A stretch of 64,000 bases of DNA from assembly GCA_949318235.1 (NCBI GenBank), contig OX439127.1, positions 23,853,815 to 23,917,814 on the forward strand. Reading direction: 5' to 3'. Position numbers and translations under genes: made by a program. The stretch comes from Ecdyonurus torrentis. Taxonomy: Eukaryota > Arthropoda > Insecta > Ephemeroptera > Heptageniidae. The number at the start of each line of letters is the position of its first letter. Within the stretch, counting starts at the first letter, position 1. The notes beneath the pieces were generated by a model that saw nothing but the letters and a program-made list of their open reading frames with translations, did no database searches and was not told the origin of the DNA. Positions 46,830 through 60,219 of this stretch are shown here, one piece after another.

Positions 46830-49800
46830 ATTTTTATTATTATTATTATTGTACATTAAAAAAATGTATATTTTGTTTGTTTGTTTCTGTAGCGAGGATG
46901 TGTGACTGGAAGTGGGGATAAGACAATTAAGTTCTGGGACTTTGAGCTCGTGGTACCAGAGGAAGGGGAAAGTAAAGCCAAAGTGTTATCACTTCTACAC
47001 ACAAGATCTTTACAACTTGAGGAAGGTGTTCTTAGTCTTTGTGTCAGTCCTAATGGAAGACACATTGCAGCTGCATTGCTGGACAGTACAGTCAAAATAT
47101 TCTTCTATGATACATTGAAGGTATTATTATTTTTATTTCTTGCTTTTCTTCTTATGTAACACCAATTCTTGGCTTTTGTTTGAGCCAAGGAAGAGGCAAG
47201 CATTTCTATTATTATTGTGAGTGTTGTTCTTATTTTGCAATACAGTAATCTAGTTAAAAGTGTCACCATTTCAATTACCTATTGTTACTAATGTTGTTTA
47301 TTAATGAAATTATTGCACCTTTTCCAGTTCTTTGTGTCTCTGTATGGTCACAAATTGCCCGTTCTCTGCTTGGATATATCCTACGACTCAACAATTATTT
47401 GTACAGGAAGTGCAGATCGCAATGTTAAAATATGGGGACTTGACTTTGGAGATTGCCATAAATCCCTTTTTGCCCATGATGACACTGTAACGGGTTTGAA
47501 GTTTGTACCTAAGACACACTATTTCTTCACTTGTGGTAAAGATGGATCAGTCAAACAATGGGATGCAGACTCTTATGAAAGAATACTGACATTGCAGGTA
47601 ATTTCAGTTAGTTCATGACCAACAAATTTTTCTGTGAAAATTATAGAAAATTTTTAAAGTATTTTCAGCTGTATACTTTAAAAAATATATACACTGGTAT
47701 ATAAATACACTCACAAATATACATATATCAAGGGTGCTTTACAATAATTTCCAAAGGACTCTTGACGTTGAAAAGAAATTTGGCTAATTGTTGTCAAATT
47801 TTGGATATTTCCATTTCAGGTCATTTGCAGCAAAAAATATTTTTCACTATCAAGTAGACTTAGGACATTATAGCCAAGCACCCTTGACATATACACACTC
47901 ATCAAAATCATCATATTATATACTACACGTTAGTATTTTGTATTTACGTGAGAATGCTTATGTAATATGCAGAATGTTTTGTGCTCTAGGGTCATCAAGG
48001 CAGTGCACATTCCTTGGCAGTATCGGGCAGTCATGTTGTAAGCTGTGGTTCTGATCGAGTTGTGAGGTTATGGAGCCGTTCTGCAGAACCTCTGGTGCTG
48101 GAAGATGAACGTGAAGAAGAACGAGCACAACAAGATGAAGCTGCATTAGTGACAGGCACAGACACTGTTGTCCCTGGCCAATCTGCACATAGCTTGCCAT
48201 CTCGCAAAACAGTAGGCGCAGAGAAAGCAGTGAGTATTAATTTATTTATTTTTTCCTGCTTAGATTGTTATGTCAATATCCACCTTTAAAACAAAAAAAA
48301 ATCAAGTTTTAATTTCAAATATGTATATCTGTTTTATGATTTTTATTTTTTAAGTATGTTATAAATTGAAAAAGTACGTTAGTTCAAATAATTATATCAA
48401 AGAAAGCTAAGACCTTAAATTAAAGCACAAATAGAAGGCATATTTGATGAGATCAAATAGCTTTCTCATCCGAGAAAAGGTGTGATGCGACTGAGTTTTA
48501 TGAAGGGAATAGTAATGTTCAAGGTCGCATGATAAATTTTCACTGTTATGAGAAAGGTATTTGATCTAGTTGAATATTATAATACACATTCTTACATTTA
48601 TGTCAATAATAATAATATAATGGTGTGAGATGTGAGTGCATGCACTAGACCTAACAATATTCCCATGACATTGTTTAATTTTCTATATTAACATGCTTCA
48701 ATTAGTGTTTTCACTTTTCTTTCATTAATTATTATATCCTTATTATAAGCTCGTTGAACCTGTCATTCCAGTATTTTTGAACTGCCAATTATAAGTTGGC
48801 CACTGAGAGGTTAAAACCATTGGCTGATGTTAGTGCTTGCTTCCTTTAGGCTGAATTGCTGATGGAGGGTGTGGAGCTTGCAGGGGCATACCGAACTGAG
48901 CTAGAAGAACACCAAAATTCTGATGGCCCTGTGCCTCCTCCCCCACCACTCATAGCAGCTATGGGCTGTGACAATCCAGATGATTTTCTATTGGACACTT
49001 TGAAACGTGTACGAGCCAGGTAAGAGTGATATTATTAATTGTGTTAGCAAATACACATTTTACACAAAATAAAATAATAATAGTCCACTGTTGAAATTAA
49101 TGTTTAAAAAAAAAAAAAAATGGATTCATTGTATAAAGTGACCCAAATTTTTGTCTCTGCAATGTAATCTCCATGCAACTTTTCTATATCTAGTTCAGTC
49201 AAATGCACACAAAGCAAAACATTAGACAAGTGTTGTGTTCATAAACATTTATACACAGATATCCATTTCACAATTTAATTTGTTTTACATTTTTAATGAT
49301 AAATTTTGTTGTTTTTGTTGCTAGTCCCTGCAATTATTATTATTGCTTTGTAAGTTATGTAAATTCAACTTCAATCTAAAAAGTTAATTTGATTTATTGC
49401 AGTGATTTGGAAGAAGCACTGCTCCTGCTGCCCTTCTCCATTGTTTGTCAGTTGCTGAGTGCCATGCCACGTTTGCTACAACGGGAATGGGGAAGTGAAG
49501 TGGTGCTACGTACTTTGTCTTTTCTAATGAAAGTGCACCATGAGCCCATCATTGGCACTCGAGCCTTGCTGCCTGTTATTAGACAGTTACAAACCCTATC
49601 TTTGAATGCAGTTGAGGAAGCCAGGGTAAGTGGTTTTGAAGCTATTTTTACAATTTGCCAATTTACAAATAGTAGCATGAAGTAACTTCTTTCTCTCCCT
49701 CAAAATTTGCAAATAAATAAAGGCAACAAATAATTGTATGTCATAGTGAAAGCTCCTAAATTACCTTCCCATTATAATAATTTTCCGTGCACTATTTTGC

Positions 49801-50087
49801 CATTGTTCCACATTTATATTCAGTGCAATAAATTTTGTGTATTGCTAATTCATTGGCAAAAATAAAAAGAAGAGTAAAGCAAAGTTAAGTAGCAAAAATT
49901 AAAATAAGCCATTTTGTCTTAGGATCGTGTGGGCACCAATTTACATGGTCTGCAAGTGAGACAACGCAGACTTGAAGCAGAAGAGAGTGTGCAAGTATTC
50001 CGAGAAGCATCTCAACGAAGGAAAGAGAAAGTCAAACGACGACGAAGGAAGGAGCGTGCTATTCAAAGAGCAATACTAACTCTTTAA
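40364..50087 (+). CDS. WDR3: WD repeat protein 3 / UTP12, SSU processome subunit
   Basis: Thirteen coding exons: 40364-40534, 40619-40828, 42660-42857, 45313-45477, 45776-45978, 46126-46267, 46341-46733, 46893-47120, 47328-47597, 47990-48229, 48850-49019, 49403-49625 and 49923-50087. All joins are AG/GT and in frame, giving 925 residues, close to the 943 of the human protein. The start [10 protein letters not shown] is a family signature. WD40 repeats form two propellers ([28 protein letters not shown], then a second set including [20 protein letters not shown]). The Utp12 domain lies at about 798-862 ([17 protein letters not shown]), and a basic tail ([10 protein letters not shown]) fits nucleolar residence. 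The protein acts with UTP13 and UTP21 in the U3 snoRNP complex for 18S rRNA maturation. The introns hold several hairpin elements. Confidence 0.96.
41310..41612. repeat. Hairpin-like element in WDR3 intron 2, related to 17683-17911
   Basis: GGCAATAGGACTAGTTATTG on the left and CTGCCGATAACTAGTACATA on the right are inverted ends of the same type as those at 17692 and 17880. The interior is only weakly symmetric. Confidence 0.6.
41795..42143. repeat. Hairpin MITE in WDR3 intron 2
   Basis: CTTAAAGGGATAGTCAAGTG and GATCATCGTGTTATT pair with AATAACACGATGATCACTTT and GTTGACTACTTCTTTAA. Further arm pairs are TGAGAGCAAAAGCCGTTA with TAACGGCTTTTGCTCTCA. The centre is around 41970. Confidence 0.82.
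42207..42515. repeat. Dispersed ~310-bp repeat, copy in WDR3 intron 2
   Basis: It shares long blocks with 51457-51785, including TTCTATAAACTACACACAA, GGTTGATCATTGTTATTTCT, GTGTCTTATTTTGTTGGTCA and TGAGATTCACTTTACTTTAC. The ends GTTCGTTCTATAAAC and GTAAAGTAAA...ACAGAACAAAC are imperfect inverted repeats, suggesting a DNA element. Confidence 0.78.
43158..43250. repeat. Family B fragment in WDR3 intron 3
   Basis: AAAAGGATACAGGAAACAAG, GAAGAAAGTCCCATA and GAAAATCTTGCTAGCACAGA match the left arm of family B. The right arm is missing. Confidence 0.6.
43856..45272. mobile_element. 1.4-kb foldback element in WDR3 intron 3
   Basis: The left arm, 43856 to about 44490, and the right arm, about 44650-45272, are near-identical inverted repeats of roughly 600 bp. 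They include GCGACCGATGAGAAAATGCA, AACGGCTGGTTTATTAGCTT and CTTGTGAGCTACTAAAAA. The loop is about 160 bp. The terminus AGTAACAYRTCG...GGGATGCA...GCGACCGATGAGAAAA is shared with the small hairpin at 45658. No protein is encoded. The right end lies about 40 nt from the next WDR3 exon. Confidence 0.88.
45658..45762. repeat. Perfect 49-bp hairpin (family E) in WDR3 intron 4
   Basis: Arms 45658-45706 and 45714-45762 are exact complements around a 7-base loop. They begin TATATCGATGTTGGGATGCA and include TGCGACCGATGAGAAAAATC. The right end is 13 nt from exon 5 (45776). It is the small relative of the foldback at 43856. Confidence 0.93.
46743..46824. repeat. (TA)n next to a WDR3 splice donor
   Basis: About 41 TA units begin 9 nt after the end of exon 46341-46733. 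Confidence 0.95.
47727..47893. repeat. Hairpin element, family D (copy 2), in WDR3 intron 9
   Basis: The ends ATATCAAGGGTGCTTTACAA and GCCAAGCACCCTTGACATAT are followed inwards by the diagnostic CATTTCAGGTCATTTGCAGC core shared with 15279-15443. TATCGA of copy 1 reads TATCAA and TTGACA here, as in CpG decay. Confidence 0.83.
48450..48577. repeat. Hairpin element in WDR3 intron 10
   Basis: GATCAAATAGCTTTCTCATC and GTGTGATGCGACTG on the left pair with CAAGGTCGCATGATA and ATGAGAAAGGTATTTGATC on the right. Confidence 0.72.
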
Positions 50088-51456
50088 CTTGTCAAAATTT
50101 GAAAATAATAATGATAGTGAACTAATTTACCTAATGTTTGATTACTATTATACCCAAACATAAAGATGTATTACTAGTCAGTACAAAAAAAAAAAAAAAA
50201 AAAAAAAAAAAGTGCCCGATTTTGTGCAAATTAATAAGTTTAAGAAAATATTTATAGAAAATAGTTGGCAGAGATTAGAGCTTGTTGAAATGAAAATTAA
50301 TAAAATGCAAAGATTATATAATTTATATAGTATATTGGGACTAGAGGGACCAAATATTTTTGAGTGTGGTAGTTAAAAAATAGACGTTAAAGGATGAAGA
50401 TACTTTATCAATATAAAATATGATATGCCTAGCATCTCTAGTTCTCATACTACATCAAAAACACAATACTATAAAACAGCATTAGACTTGCTCATGGCCT
50501 TAGACTGGGTTCGTCCTTTACTTAGGACTACTTATGCAAATTATTGTTTGGAGAAAAAAAAAAAAAAAAAAAAAAAAGTAGAGCATCGCTTGGAACGACA
50601 AGAAAATAAATGAATAAAATTATAAATGCGTTAATAATATAATATTCTGTATTTATGAGGATGGAAGGACTTGAGTTGAAAAGTGAAATTGGATATTAAC
50701 ATTTTTTTAAATTTTCACTGATGTTACAATTGCGAATTCAAAAGCCTGTTAAAACTTTTTAAACATTTTTGTTTGCCACAAAACTTTATTATTATTGTCA
50801 CCATCATTACTTTTTTATTATTTTTTCCCCCCTTTTCTTTAACATTCTAGGACCATTAGAAAAAATAACGCTCATTATTAATATAATTTGGTTCAAGAAT
50901 TGTTGTTTAAACTTTTCTGATATTAAAAAGTTATTTTGCGCATTTGAAAAACTTTATTTTTTTATTTTTTGTTTTTTTCACGGCAAAATAAAAATGGTCA
51001 AAAGTTAATTGTTAGAAATGTATGGGTAGTATGAAGAAATTATATTTAAACTTCTAATTTGAAAAAAATAAAAATAATAATAAATAAAAAAAAAAGAAGA
51101 AGATATAATATATCCAACGATATCTTTAACAATCCAACTAATCCGAATCTAACAACAATCATTAAATTATTGTAAAAAAAAAAAAGTGGGAGGTCAGGTG
51201 ACTGAGGTTAACCCTATAAGATAAAAGATCTAGTAAAGCCTAGGACAGCGGTCCTTATTCATATCCCTTTTCTTATCGCAGCGCTAACTTTATGGACGCT
51301 ATCCCAGGGGCGGAGCCTAAAGTGCAATAAGAAATTACCGCTGTCCATTTCTACTAGAAAAACAATTATTGTGCATTATGATAGTCATATGAACTTGAAA
51401 TAATTTATATCAGTATTCTTTACAATACATTGTTTTCTTGCATATAGTTATAATAG
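50088..51456. other. WDR3 3' UTR and intergenic DNA
   Basis: Candidate AATAAA signals follow the stop near 50297 and 50606. Poly(A) runs are at about 50185-50211 and 50554-50577. No further gene was seen. Confidence 0.45.
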
Positions 51457-51785
51457 CTCGTTCTATAAACTACACACAAAAATATTCAGCCAGCTTCGGA
51501 AATGTTCCATTGTTAAAAACATCTGGTTATGACGTCGTTACCTGTTACCTGTTTAATATACGTTTATACATAATATGGTCGATCATTGTTATTTCTTTCG
51601 TTTAAAACTTTGAACATGATAAGAATGAAAGAAAACTTCCCAAAAAAATTCACGTCTCATTATGCGACTCACTTTTATTATCGGCTCAAAAAAAATATAT
51701 ATATATCAACCAATGAATGTGTCTTATTTTGTTGGTCAGCAAATCACTGTTATTGAGATTCACTTTACTTTACAGAATGAGCTAT
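51457..51785. repeat. Dispersed ~320-bp repeat, second copy
   Basis: This is the partner of 42207-42515. Its ends AGCTCGTTCTATAAAC and GTAAAG...ACAGAATGAGCT are inverted and sit between TTATAAT and ATTATATAA. Confidence 0.78.
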
Positions 51786-54700
51786 TATATAAATCTGATA
51801 CTTTGGAACACAATTTTCTAGTAAATACATTATACAAAGACAATAAGAGTCCGATGCACTCACATAAAACATGGTAATGTTTTTAATCACAACGTGACCA
51901 GAGATTCAAGTGACTGAAGTTATTAAAGGAAATGACCAAAGGTAGTAAACAGATTACAAGCGATAAAGGTATATCTAAGAGTATTGTATTGAATGACATT
52001 CTTGACCAAGTTTGGAAAATACGCTTCTAATATCAAGTGATTCATTTGTGAGCTTCATAGTATTTTATATTTTATGTAAGAAAAAATAAAGTTGGAGTAA
52101 GCTACTTGTGTGCCTTCAGTATTGAAATATAGATAGACCCACGAATTTTATATAATATTACTTTGTTAGTGTTTGCTAATTAGATTAATTAATAATGAAG
52201 TAGGTGCTTTATTTGCAATTTATAATTCTTGTTGCTTTTTTTTTTTTTTTTTCTTCTTCTTTTTCTGATATTGCAATTTCATGTTTTGTATTTTAGGCTA
52301 ATTAAATATATTTGCAATATTATAACGTTTTCAGAAACTAAAAAATAATTAATTAATAAATATTAGTAATTAGTTCAATATAAATTTAATGGATTAATTT
52401 TTTTTTTATAATATTTGGATGCATTTAATTATTTTACTATTACATTATAAGCGGCATTTTATTGCAATAAAAAAATAATAATAATAAAAAGTCTTGCAAA
52501 TATATTTGCATCAATTTTAAAATCAGGCAATCTTTGTATTGCAATTATAATCCAAGATATAAAAATGAAGCGTTTTGCTAATCAATTATTGTTTGCATAA
52601 AAGTTTCAAATTTTTAATAATATAATATAGGCAAGAGCAGATCTGATCGATAGGTTCAATTCCATTCAAACATTGTATACTGATGGTATATAAAACGAAC
52701 TAAAAACAAAAAAATAATAATAATATTCCGTACAGTTCATACATATGATAAAATACTGATTCCAGTATTTAAGTATTTAAGAAACAGAAAAATATTATTT
52801 TAATTTGAAACATAGATAAACGTTTCCTGCCAACAAAAATAATCTTAAGCTTTGGGCAGTAGGTGCATTGCGGTATTGCAGTACCGATGCTACCAAGAGG
52901 CGATTTAGGGTGCCTTCAGAAAGGGATTTTTTTCCAAAATGACCGTGCGAGTTTTTAGGTGAAAAAAACTTAATAAAACCGGAACTAGAACGAAAATAAA
53001 AAAATCTCTTTCTGAAGGCAGAGATATTTTAACAAGCACTATTGTTACCAAAAATGAAGCTTGTAGCTCTCTAGCTGTTTATGTAATTTAATAAATACGA
53101 TTACATTGATTTAAATGAGAGTATGAAAAGTTGCGTATCTATGCAGGGACAGCAGTGCACGGGGCTCTTATAAATAAATTGGTATAAAAATGATGTATTG
53201 CTGTTTTGATTATTTTTTAAGCGGAAATTTTTCGAAGAAACATGACGTTCCTTAATAATAAATGAGTTTTTATGTAATAATTAGAGGGCTTACATTTTGC
53301 AAAATCTGCCTAATTAGGTATATAGACATAAAATGATGTGAGACCTGTTCTTTGCAGTTCAGTTACAGTTTGAGTTATAGTTACATAATATTGCACACGT
53401 TGTTAATGTGACAAATCATCGCTCTCAAAGGCAAAATAATATGTTTTGATTATTTAGTCTAATAGTACAACAACAAAATATATTTAAAATTGCATGTGAA
53501 ATCATTTGTATTCATATTTTGACCAAAACAGAAACTTTAATTAAAAAAATAGTGTGAAAGTGCGCTCAAAATCTGTATGAGTCCTGAAAATGACAGTTTT
53601 TCAATGCACCATTGGTGTGAATGTCTTGAATAAAATTATCACGCAAAATTAAGATACTAATTTTTCCTTCATTCAATTCTTACGATCCTTAAGAATATTT
53701 ATTAATTATTATACCTTAACGTTGTTCGTTAAATTAATTATTGCATTCGTAGCGTTTGAAAATTGTATTTGTATTTATTAAATATAAGACGACGACGACC
53801 TTTTTAAATTCTCTGGTTAATTTATAACACACGTATACAGTACCTTATAGTCTTATATTTGAGTTGCTGATGACTATCTTGCCGGGAATCAAGGGAATCA
53901 AAACACCCATGGACAAGAAGATACAAAACTGCAAGGGATATCTTTCATGTTATCGTTGTTAAAGCAAGAAATGTTTATATTATTTTAAGTAATTTTCCAT
54001 GAATTTTATAGTGCAAATGATGTTGCTGTCGTATAAAAAACACTCGTTCATTAATGTTCTTGCAAACATGTACTGCATTGTGCATTGACTCGCGTTGTGC
54101 ATTGACTCATTGTGTTTGTTCATTATTAAAAGAGATTCTAACTCTATATAAAATTATCTAACTAAACTTCCCCTAGAACAAAAAATATAATAATATGCTA
54201 ATTATATGTCTCCATTAAACGTAAAAGCCTCAGTTTCAGTATTTTGATTAAGAAAGAAGAAGTCTTATATTCTCTCAAAATAACTCATTGAATTAAAATA
54301 CCTTAGGTATCATTAATTTTTTTCTCCTTCGTATAGCTGAAATTATAAAGTTAAAAGAAGCACGCGTGATTATCACGTGAGTTTGGTTTTTGCGGAAATA
54401 CTTAAATATAGGACTTTGGCACAGAGCCGCAGAGTGTTTTTGTTGTTGCTTTTCCGCTTGATCTCTCACACCTTTATCGTATTTAAAACACAAACACACC
54501 CATTGCAATGTAATCATTTTTACATGCTGATCATATAGAGAGGAACATTATATATTATTATGTATAATATAAAAATATCATTATTATTATACTGAAAACT
54601 GTAATTGCAAGAAACGTTGAGTTTGAAGAATAAGTTAGCACAGTTGCAAATTATTATTATGATAATACCACATGTTTTATGGATCTTTATACTCATTACT

Positions 54701-54898
54701 GTGGGTTTGGAATTGATCGCAAATTGACGAACGTGCAGATTTTGTCTCTTATTTTTATCATCCTTAAATATTTCATGCAATCTACTGTAATAATAACAAT
54801 CATCAAGGCATATATAATTTTAATGGATTATTCACTTTAAATATTTTGTTCGTGAAATATATAATATTATAATGTTTCGATTTTATTATTATTATTAT

Positions 54899-54939
<41 letters not shown>

Positions 54940-55521
54940 AAATTCGGTCGCATTTATTTTTTTGTCTGCGCATGGAATATATTCAATTCTGCATTTTTAG
55001 TAATAAAGCAGGTGAAAAACAACAATAAATTATTCCACATTATCCTAAAAGAGGACACGTATTGTCTTGAATCGATTTATACGTACGCAAATGTTTATTT
55101 TTTAAAAGTGTACGTATATTTTTAATAAATTTTTGAAAATTGGAAAATAACGTCACTGTCGGTAACTTGTGTGATTAGGACAAAGTTACCGTCCGTGACG
55201 CCATTTCGCGACTTTAAAAAATTAATGAAAAATACATTATGAACTCACAAATTAGAAACTCGCATATCAATTCAAAATGATGTCCTCTTGTATACGCAAT
55301 ACAATTACGTACCCCCTAAATGTTTTTAGTCTCCCTCGCATATTATGCTGTAAACTTTTACAAAACAATTATTCAGTGTAAACCGAAATTGTTCTTGTTT
55401 TTCATTGTAAATAAGCTTTATCACTTTTCCTCCATGACTCCAAATTGTGTGATATTAAATATATTTTAGATTACTATTATATATTATTATTAAATTAAAA
55501 GGATATTGGATTTGTGATCAA

Positions 55522-55569
<48 letters not shown>

Positions 55570-56044
55570 GAGGGAGCACGCACCGATTCAACTAATTTCA
55601 AATGTTTTGGTCGTATAGTGTATTTTATTGACTTGAAAATCTTTTAATTTAACATACTGTATAATTTTCTTTGAATCCACTTGGTTTTGAACCAGCTTGC
55701 TAGCAAAAGAAAGAATGTAACATTTTTTTAAATCAAATTTATTATGAGAAATATTTGAGTTGATGCATAAAATGATACGAAATCATCTCCCTTAAACCTT
55801 GGGGATATAATATTATGTTGTAAATGACGATTGCTATTTTTAGAACTAAAGCTCCGCTTTTCTAGTGAAACTTATAAGTTTATATTTATGAAGTAATTAG
55901 TATAATATAAATGATTATTTTAATTGTTTGCACATTAATGAAACTCACCTATAAACTATATATATTAGAAATTGATAGCATTGTCGGTAGAACGGTTTCA
56001 TTTATTGCTTTTTATTAAAGTGTGTGCTTGCGATGCCACATTTA

Positions 56045-56081
<37 letters not shown>

Positions 56082-56100
56082 AAACAAATTATTATAAGTT
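51786..56100. other. AT-rich intergenic DNA with minor repeats
   Basis: No gene was seen. There is a hairpin at 52912-53024 (GCCTTCAGAAAGGGATTTTT and complement), a small hairpin at 55150-55205 (AACGTCACTGTCGGTAAC and complement) related to the CRE-bearing element at 36028, and poly(T) at 54900-54937, 55525-55568 and 56049-56079. Confidence 0.5.
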
Positions 56101-56177
56101 TAGTTACATATGGTTCGCAGAAAAAAGGATCTCTCTGATAAATGGTCCTACCTATGCGCAGCTCGCCGATCCGCTAT

Positions 56178-56303
56178 ACCTGTGCGCAAAGGCAGGTCCT
56201 TTTATCCGATGACATATTTTCCGCGGACTTTCAGACATTTCCTGTGCGCACAGGCAGGACGTTTATCCGTGGACCTTTTTTCAGACATTTCTTTATTTTT
56301 AAT
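56178..56303. repeat. Imperfect tandem duplication, ~61-bp unit
   Basis: CCTGTGCGCAAAGGCAGG...TTTCAGACATTTC at 56178 is followed by CCTGTGCGCACAGGCAGG...TTTCAGACATTTC at 56239. Each unit also holds TTTATCCG. No function is evident. Confidence 0.7.
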
Positions 56304-56309
56304 ATTTTT

Positions 56310-59300
56310 TTTATTCGATTGCAGTACTCCAATGTACAGTACCGTATGACTACCTAGTGTAGATTATAAGATATAGAAAAAAAATGATATTGTGTAAAAT
56401 GTGTGTATAATGCATATATCACACTACTGTATATAATGTGTAAATAATTAAATTTAAAATACTCTGACCATACGATATTATTGTTAAAAGAAGTTAGAGG
56501 ACCATGTAGTGGGTTGGGTTTGTACCTTTTTTGCCACTAAATAAAATCCATAGAATTATTTTAATTGGTTCCCTAAATATAAAGATATATATATAGTCAT
56601 ACTTAAACTTAGATATGGTATATGGTGGTATAAGATGTAATAAGTAAATTAAAACATGCTTAGAGATCATATGCAATGATTGTTTTGATATTATATTTTC
56701 AAGTACGCGCTGTGCAAATGATGAGAGTTCAGATCAGTTCAGATTATTAATTAAAATGCAAAATGTACAAATTTTTGAAATTTTTCGATCCGATGTAATA
56801 ACTTTTACATTATAAGTATTAAATTTAATATTAATATATTCTTGAATAAAATAAATAATCCAGACCTTGTTTTATGCCCAAGGGTGTTTGAATTCATTTT
56901 AATGCGTTTTTCATGAATCCAGTATAATTCTATAGATGTACGTAGTTGAAAAGATGAAGGTTAATATATTTTCGTTGTAATAATTTGGTATATTTATGTT
57001 ACCATGCACATTTACGTCATAACTTGAGGTATGTCTGTGTCTTTTTTCTTTTATATATAAATATTGTTATATGCATTTGAAAACTCGACTTACCGGATAA
57101 AAATTTGAAATTAAAATTGTAAAATATTGTAAGGTGAAAAGATTATAATTATTTGTACCTATTTGCGTCACTGCAGTTCAGAATTATATTTTAATATTTT
57201 ACGTATGTGCTTACGTGTAAATTTAGTATCATTAAGTTTATATTTTCAAATTTTTGTGATATATTTTCTTGCTATTCCTATTCCTATAGCTATTACGACT
57301 TGGGGAGCTCGGGGTAGTTTATTCCTCGAGTAAAATGGGACATTTAAACTTGGAATGAAACTTTTAGTTTACAACTTTTTAATGCTAGAATCTAGCATGT
57401 TATTTATCTTGATCGATATATTTTTCAAAGAAATTTTATAGGAAAATTTTTAATTTGCAAATTTTATGATAAAATATAACGAAAAATATGCACCTCAAAG
57501 GTTCAGCAAATCGAGCAAAAAAGTAAGCTTTGACATCTTTGAGTTACAAAGTGTGTGGTATTAGTCTTTGAAAACTGAAGAAATGTGACTGGGTCAATAA
57601 AGAAATCTTATTATTATTCTTAATTATAATATCTGGAATATGAGCCGTAGTACCGTGGGACACTTTTTCCATGGGAGCAGTTCAGACCACTTTTAATCGC
57701 CTCTTATTTTCTTTTCTTTGAACCCAAATGAAATTGTTATAAAAATTCCTGCATCATCTGATCCCTGTAAATTTAATACGCAAGTGACAATAATGTCAAA
57801 ATAAATTTTGGTGTGTGTTGTGGAGAGATAAATATTTTTCGACTTAAAATGGGAAAGCTCTGAACTCTGAAGTGACCAACATTTGGTGATGCTGCTAAAA
57901 ATTCTTGGAACGCATCATGGGGAAGGGGGGTCACATCAGATATGTCTTTTTAATTCAAATACGTTTGATGCAAAAAAAATTTCATCTTGCCAAAAATCAG
58001 ACAGAGGTCACTAGACGGACTTTTTCTTTTTTTAAAACAGAGATAATGATGTTTTCAAATTGTTAGCTTTATTGGCTGCGAACATGGAAAATAACAAGGT
58101 ATAATGATGATATTAGTCATTTTAGAAGTTTTAAACAGTTTCAGTGGTAAATGCAATATCGATTTGTTATATAAGATAGTGTCTGATTTGAGGGACCCAG
58201 CTTCTTCTATATACAGTATTTTACTACATATTTATTATTTACATTATATACTATTTTCTATTCGTATACTTTGCAAATAGAAGAGGGAGTCGAGCGCAAA
58301 CATTCCTCACAATAGCCCAATTTTACATCAAAATTTCATTACATTATAGTTTAATAATCGTATATCTCATCCTAATATCTCTTATATACACAACGGAATA
58401 TAAGAAGAGGCTATAATAATTATGTCAACGAGCTGTCGGTCCGGTAAACCACTAGAAGTTGTGTTGTGCCATATATGATATGCAATGAAGACAAAATAAG
58501 TAAATAAAATTATTAAAAGGATATATAGACAAAAGTTTAATACGAATGAATAAATTGTTAAAAAACTGTTAAATATTTTGCTGATAAATAAAAATGAGCA
58601 TTATTATGTAAATAAACTATTAGACGCATATTTGATAAAGAGAGTATAAGCTCAAGTGAAAATAAATATGTGCACAATTTAATTATTTTCTACATTTATA
58701 TTACATAGTTTATTTTATCCTGTATACCTTCAAGGAAGCAAAAAAGAATATAAAAGAAAGTTGATCAGAGTTTACTTTTGGTGCTTTGTATTTAGAACAA
58801 AAACAACACATAAAAACTTCTTGAACATTATATCGAGTGCTTTATAATGTTGTTGTTTTCATTCTAACGTCGTTTTCTAATAAATAGTATATTTTTAGAT
58901 ATTTCAACTTGCAAACAAGTGTTGGTAGTGGCATTGCCCCAAACATGTGCACGTTGGACTCGCATGTCTGGCTTTGGGCCAGTGTTTAGAGAAAAACAAA
59001 ATGCCTAAAATCCCTAATCTTATAAAATGCTAACAATAACAACACAAGTAAGATTGCTTCATTAACTGAATCTGCATAGCAACCACGCAAAATACTACAA
59101 ATCGCAACCCTAACAAGACGCACTGCATTTTATTATTATTTTTATTATTTGCCTTTGTTAGAGATAAAATAAATAAGCGGAAGGGCGGAACGGAAATTAT
59201 ATTTTATCAATATTAATACTATTAGCCATTTGAGAAAATAAATATCAGAATCTGGCATAGCTTTTTGGCAGTGGTCATGAAACTATACAAGCACACACGT

Positions 59301-59540
59301 ATTATTGAAATGTAAGGTGCAATGAAAGTTCATTGTTTGTGACTTGCTAAAAGCTATTATACGGCGTCTTTTGGTCCATTCATGGCTTTGCAGGTACCAC
59401 TGAAATATTACATATTATTTCTTTATATATTTACGTTTTTTTGTAGTAACAAAGAACATTTATTTAAAATTTCAAAAACAGTGTTATTGCCTTAATTTAT
59501 TAACTTAACTGAAATCCACTGTGTAGGAAAACTTGCGCAA
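56310..59540. other. AT-rich intergenic DNA with a LINE/SINE-type 3' tail
   Basis: No gene was seen. At 57586-57622, ACTGGGTCAATAAAGAAATC followed by TTATTATTATTC looks like the 3' end of a retroposon. The same CTGGGTCAATAAAGAAATCTT occurs at 45281-45301, directly upstream of a WDR3 exon. Confidence 0.45.
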
Positions 59541-59568
59541 GTGCAAAAAAAAAAAAAAAAAAAAAAAA

Positions 59569-59741
59569 GATGAGATGAGATGAGATGAGATGAGATGAGA
59601 TGAGATGAGATGAGATGAGATGAGATGAGATGAGATGAGATGAGATGAGATGAGATGAGATGAGATGAGATGAGATGAGATGAGATGAGATGAGATGAGA
59701 TGAGATGAGATGAGATGAGATGAGATGAGATGAGATGAGAT
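59569..59741. repeat. (GATGA)n minisatellite
   Basis: About 34 copies of a 5-bp unit are preceded by a 24-base poly(A) run (59545-59568). The ISSHL-repeat frames on the minus strand are artefacts. Confidence 0.95.
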
Positions 59742-59969
59742 AAAAATATATTATAAATTGTCGGATTTCCTTTGTAAATATTATGCAAAAATATACTATA
59801 AAAATTATGTGTGACAAAAATTTATGGTTCGCAATTCCAAATAAGTTAAAGTAGTTTTGACCAACTAAATCAATTAAAAAATAATAACAATCTATGACTT
59901 GAACTACATTACTGTAATTTAAATGTAAGCCATATTTACTTATTTATGCTTTTATAAAATTTTATTATA

Positions 59970-60214
<245 letters not shown>

Positions 60215-60219
60215 GTTAT

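Noticed and set aside
59492..59817. ISSHL-repeat proteins of about 100 residues
   Set aside because: They are pure translation of the (GATGA)n minisatellite.
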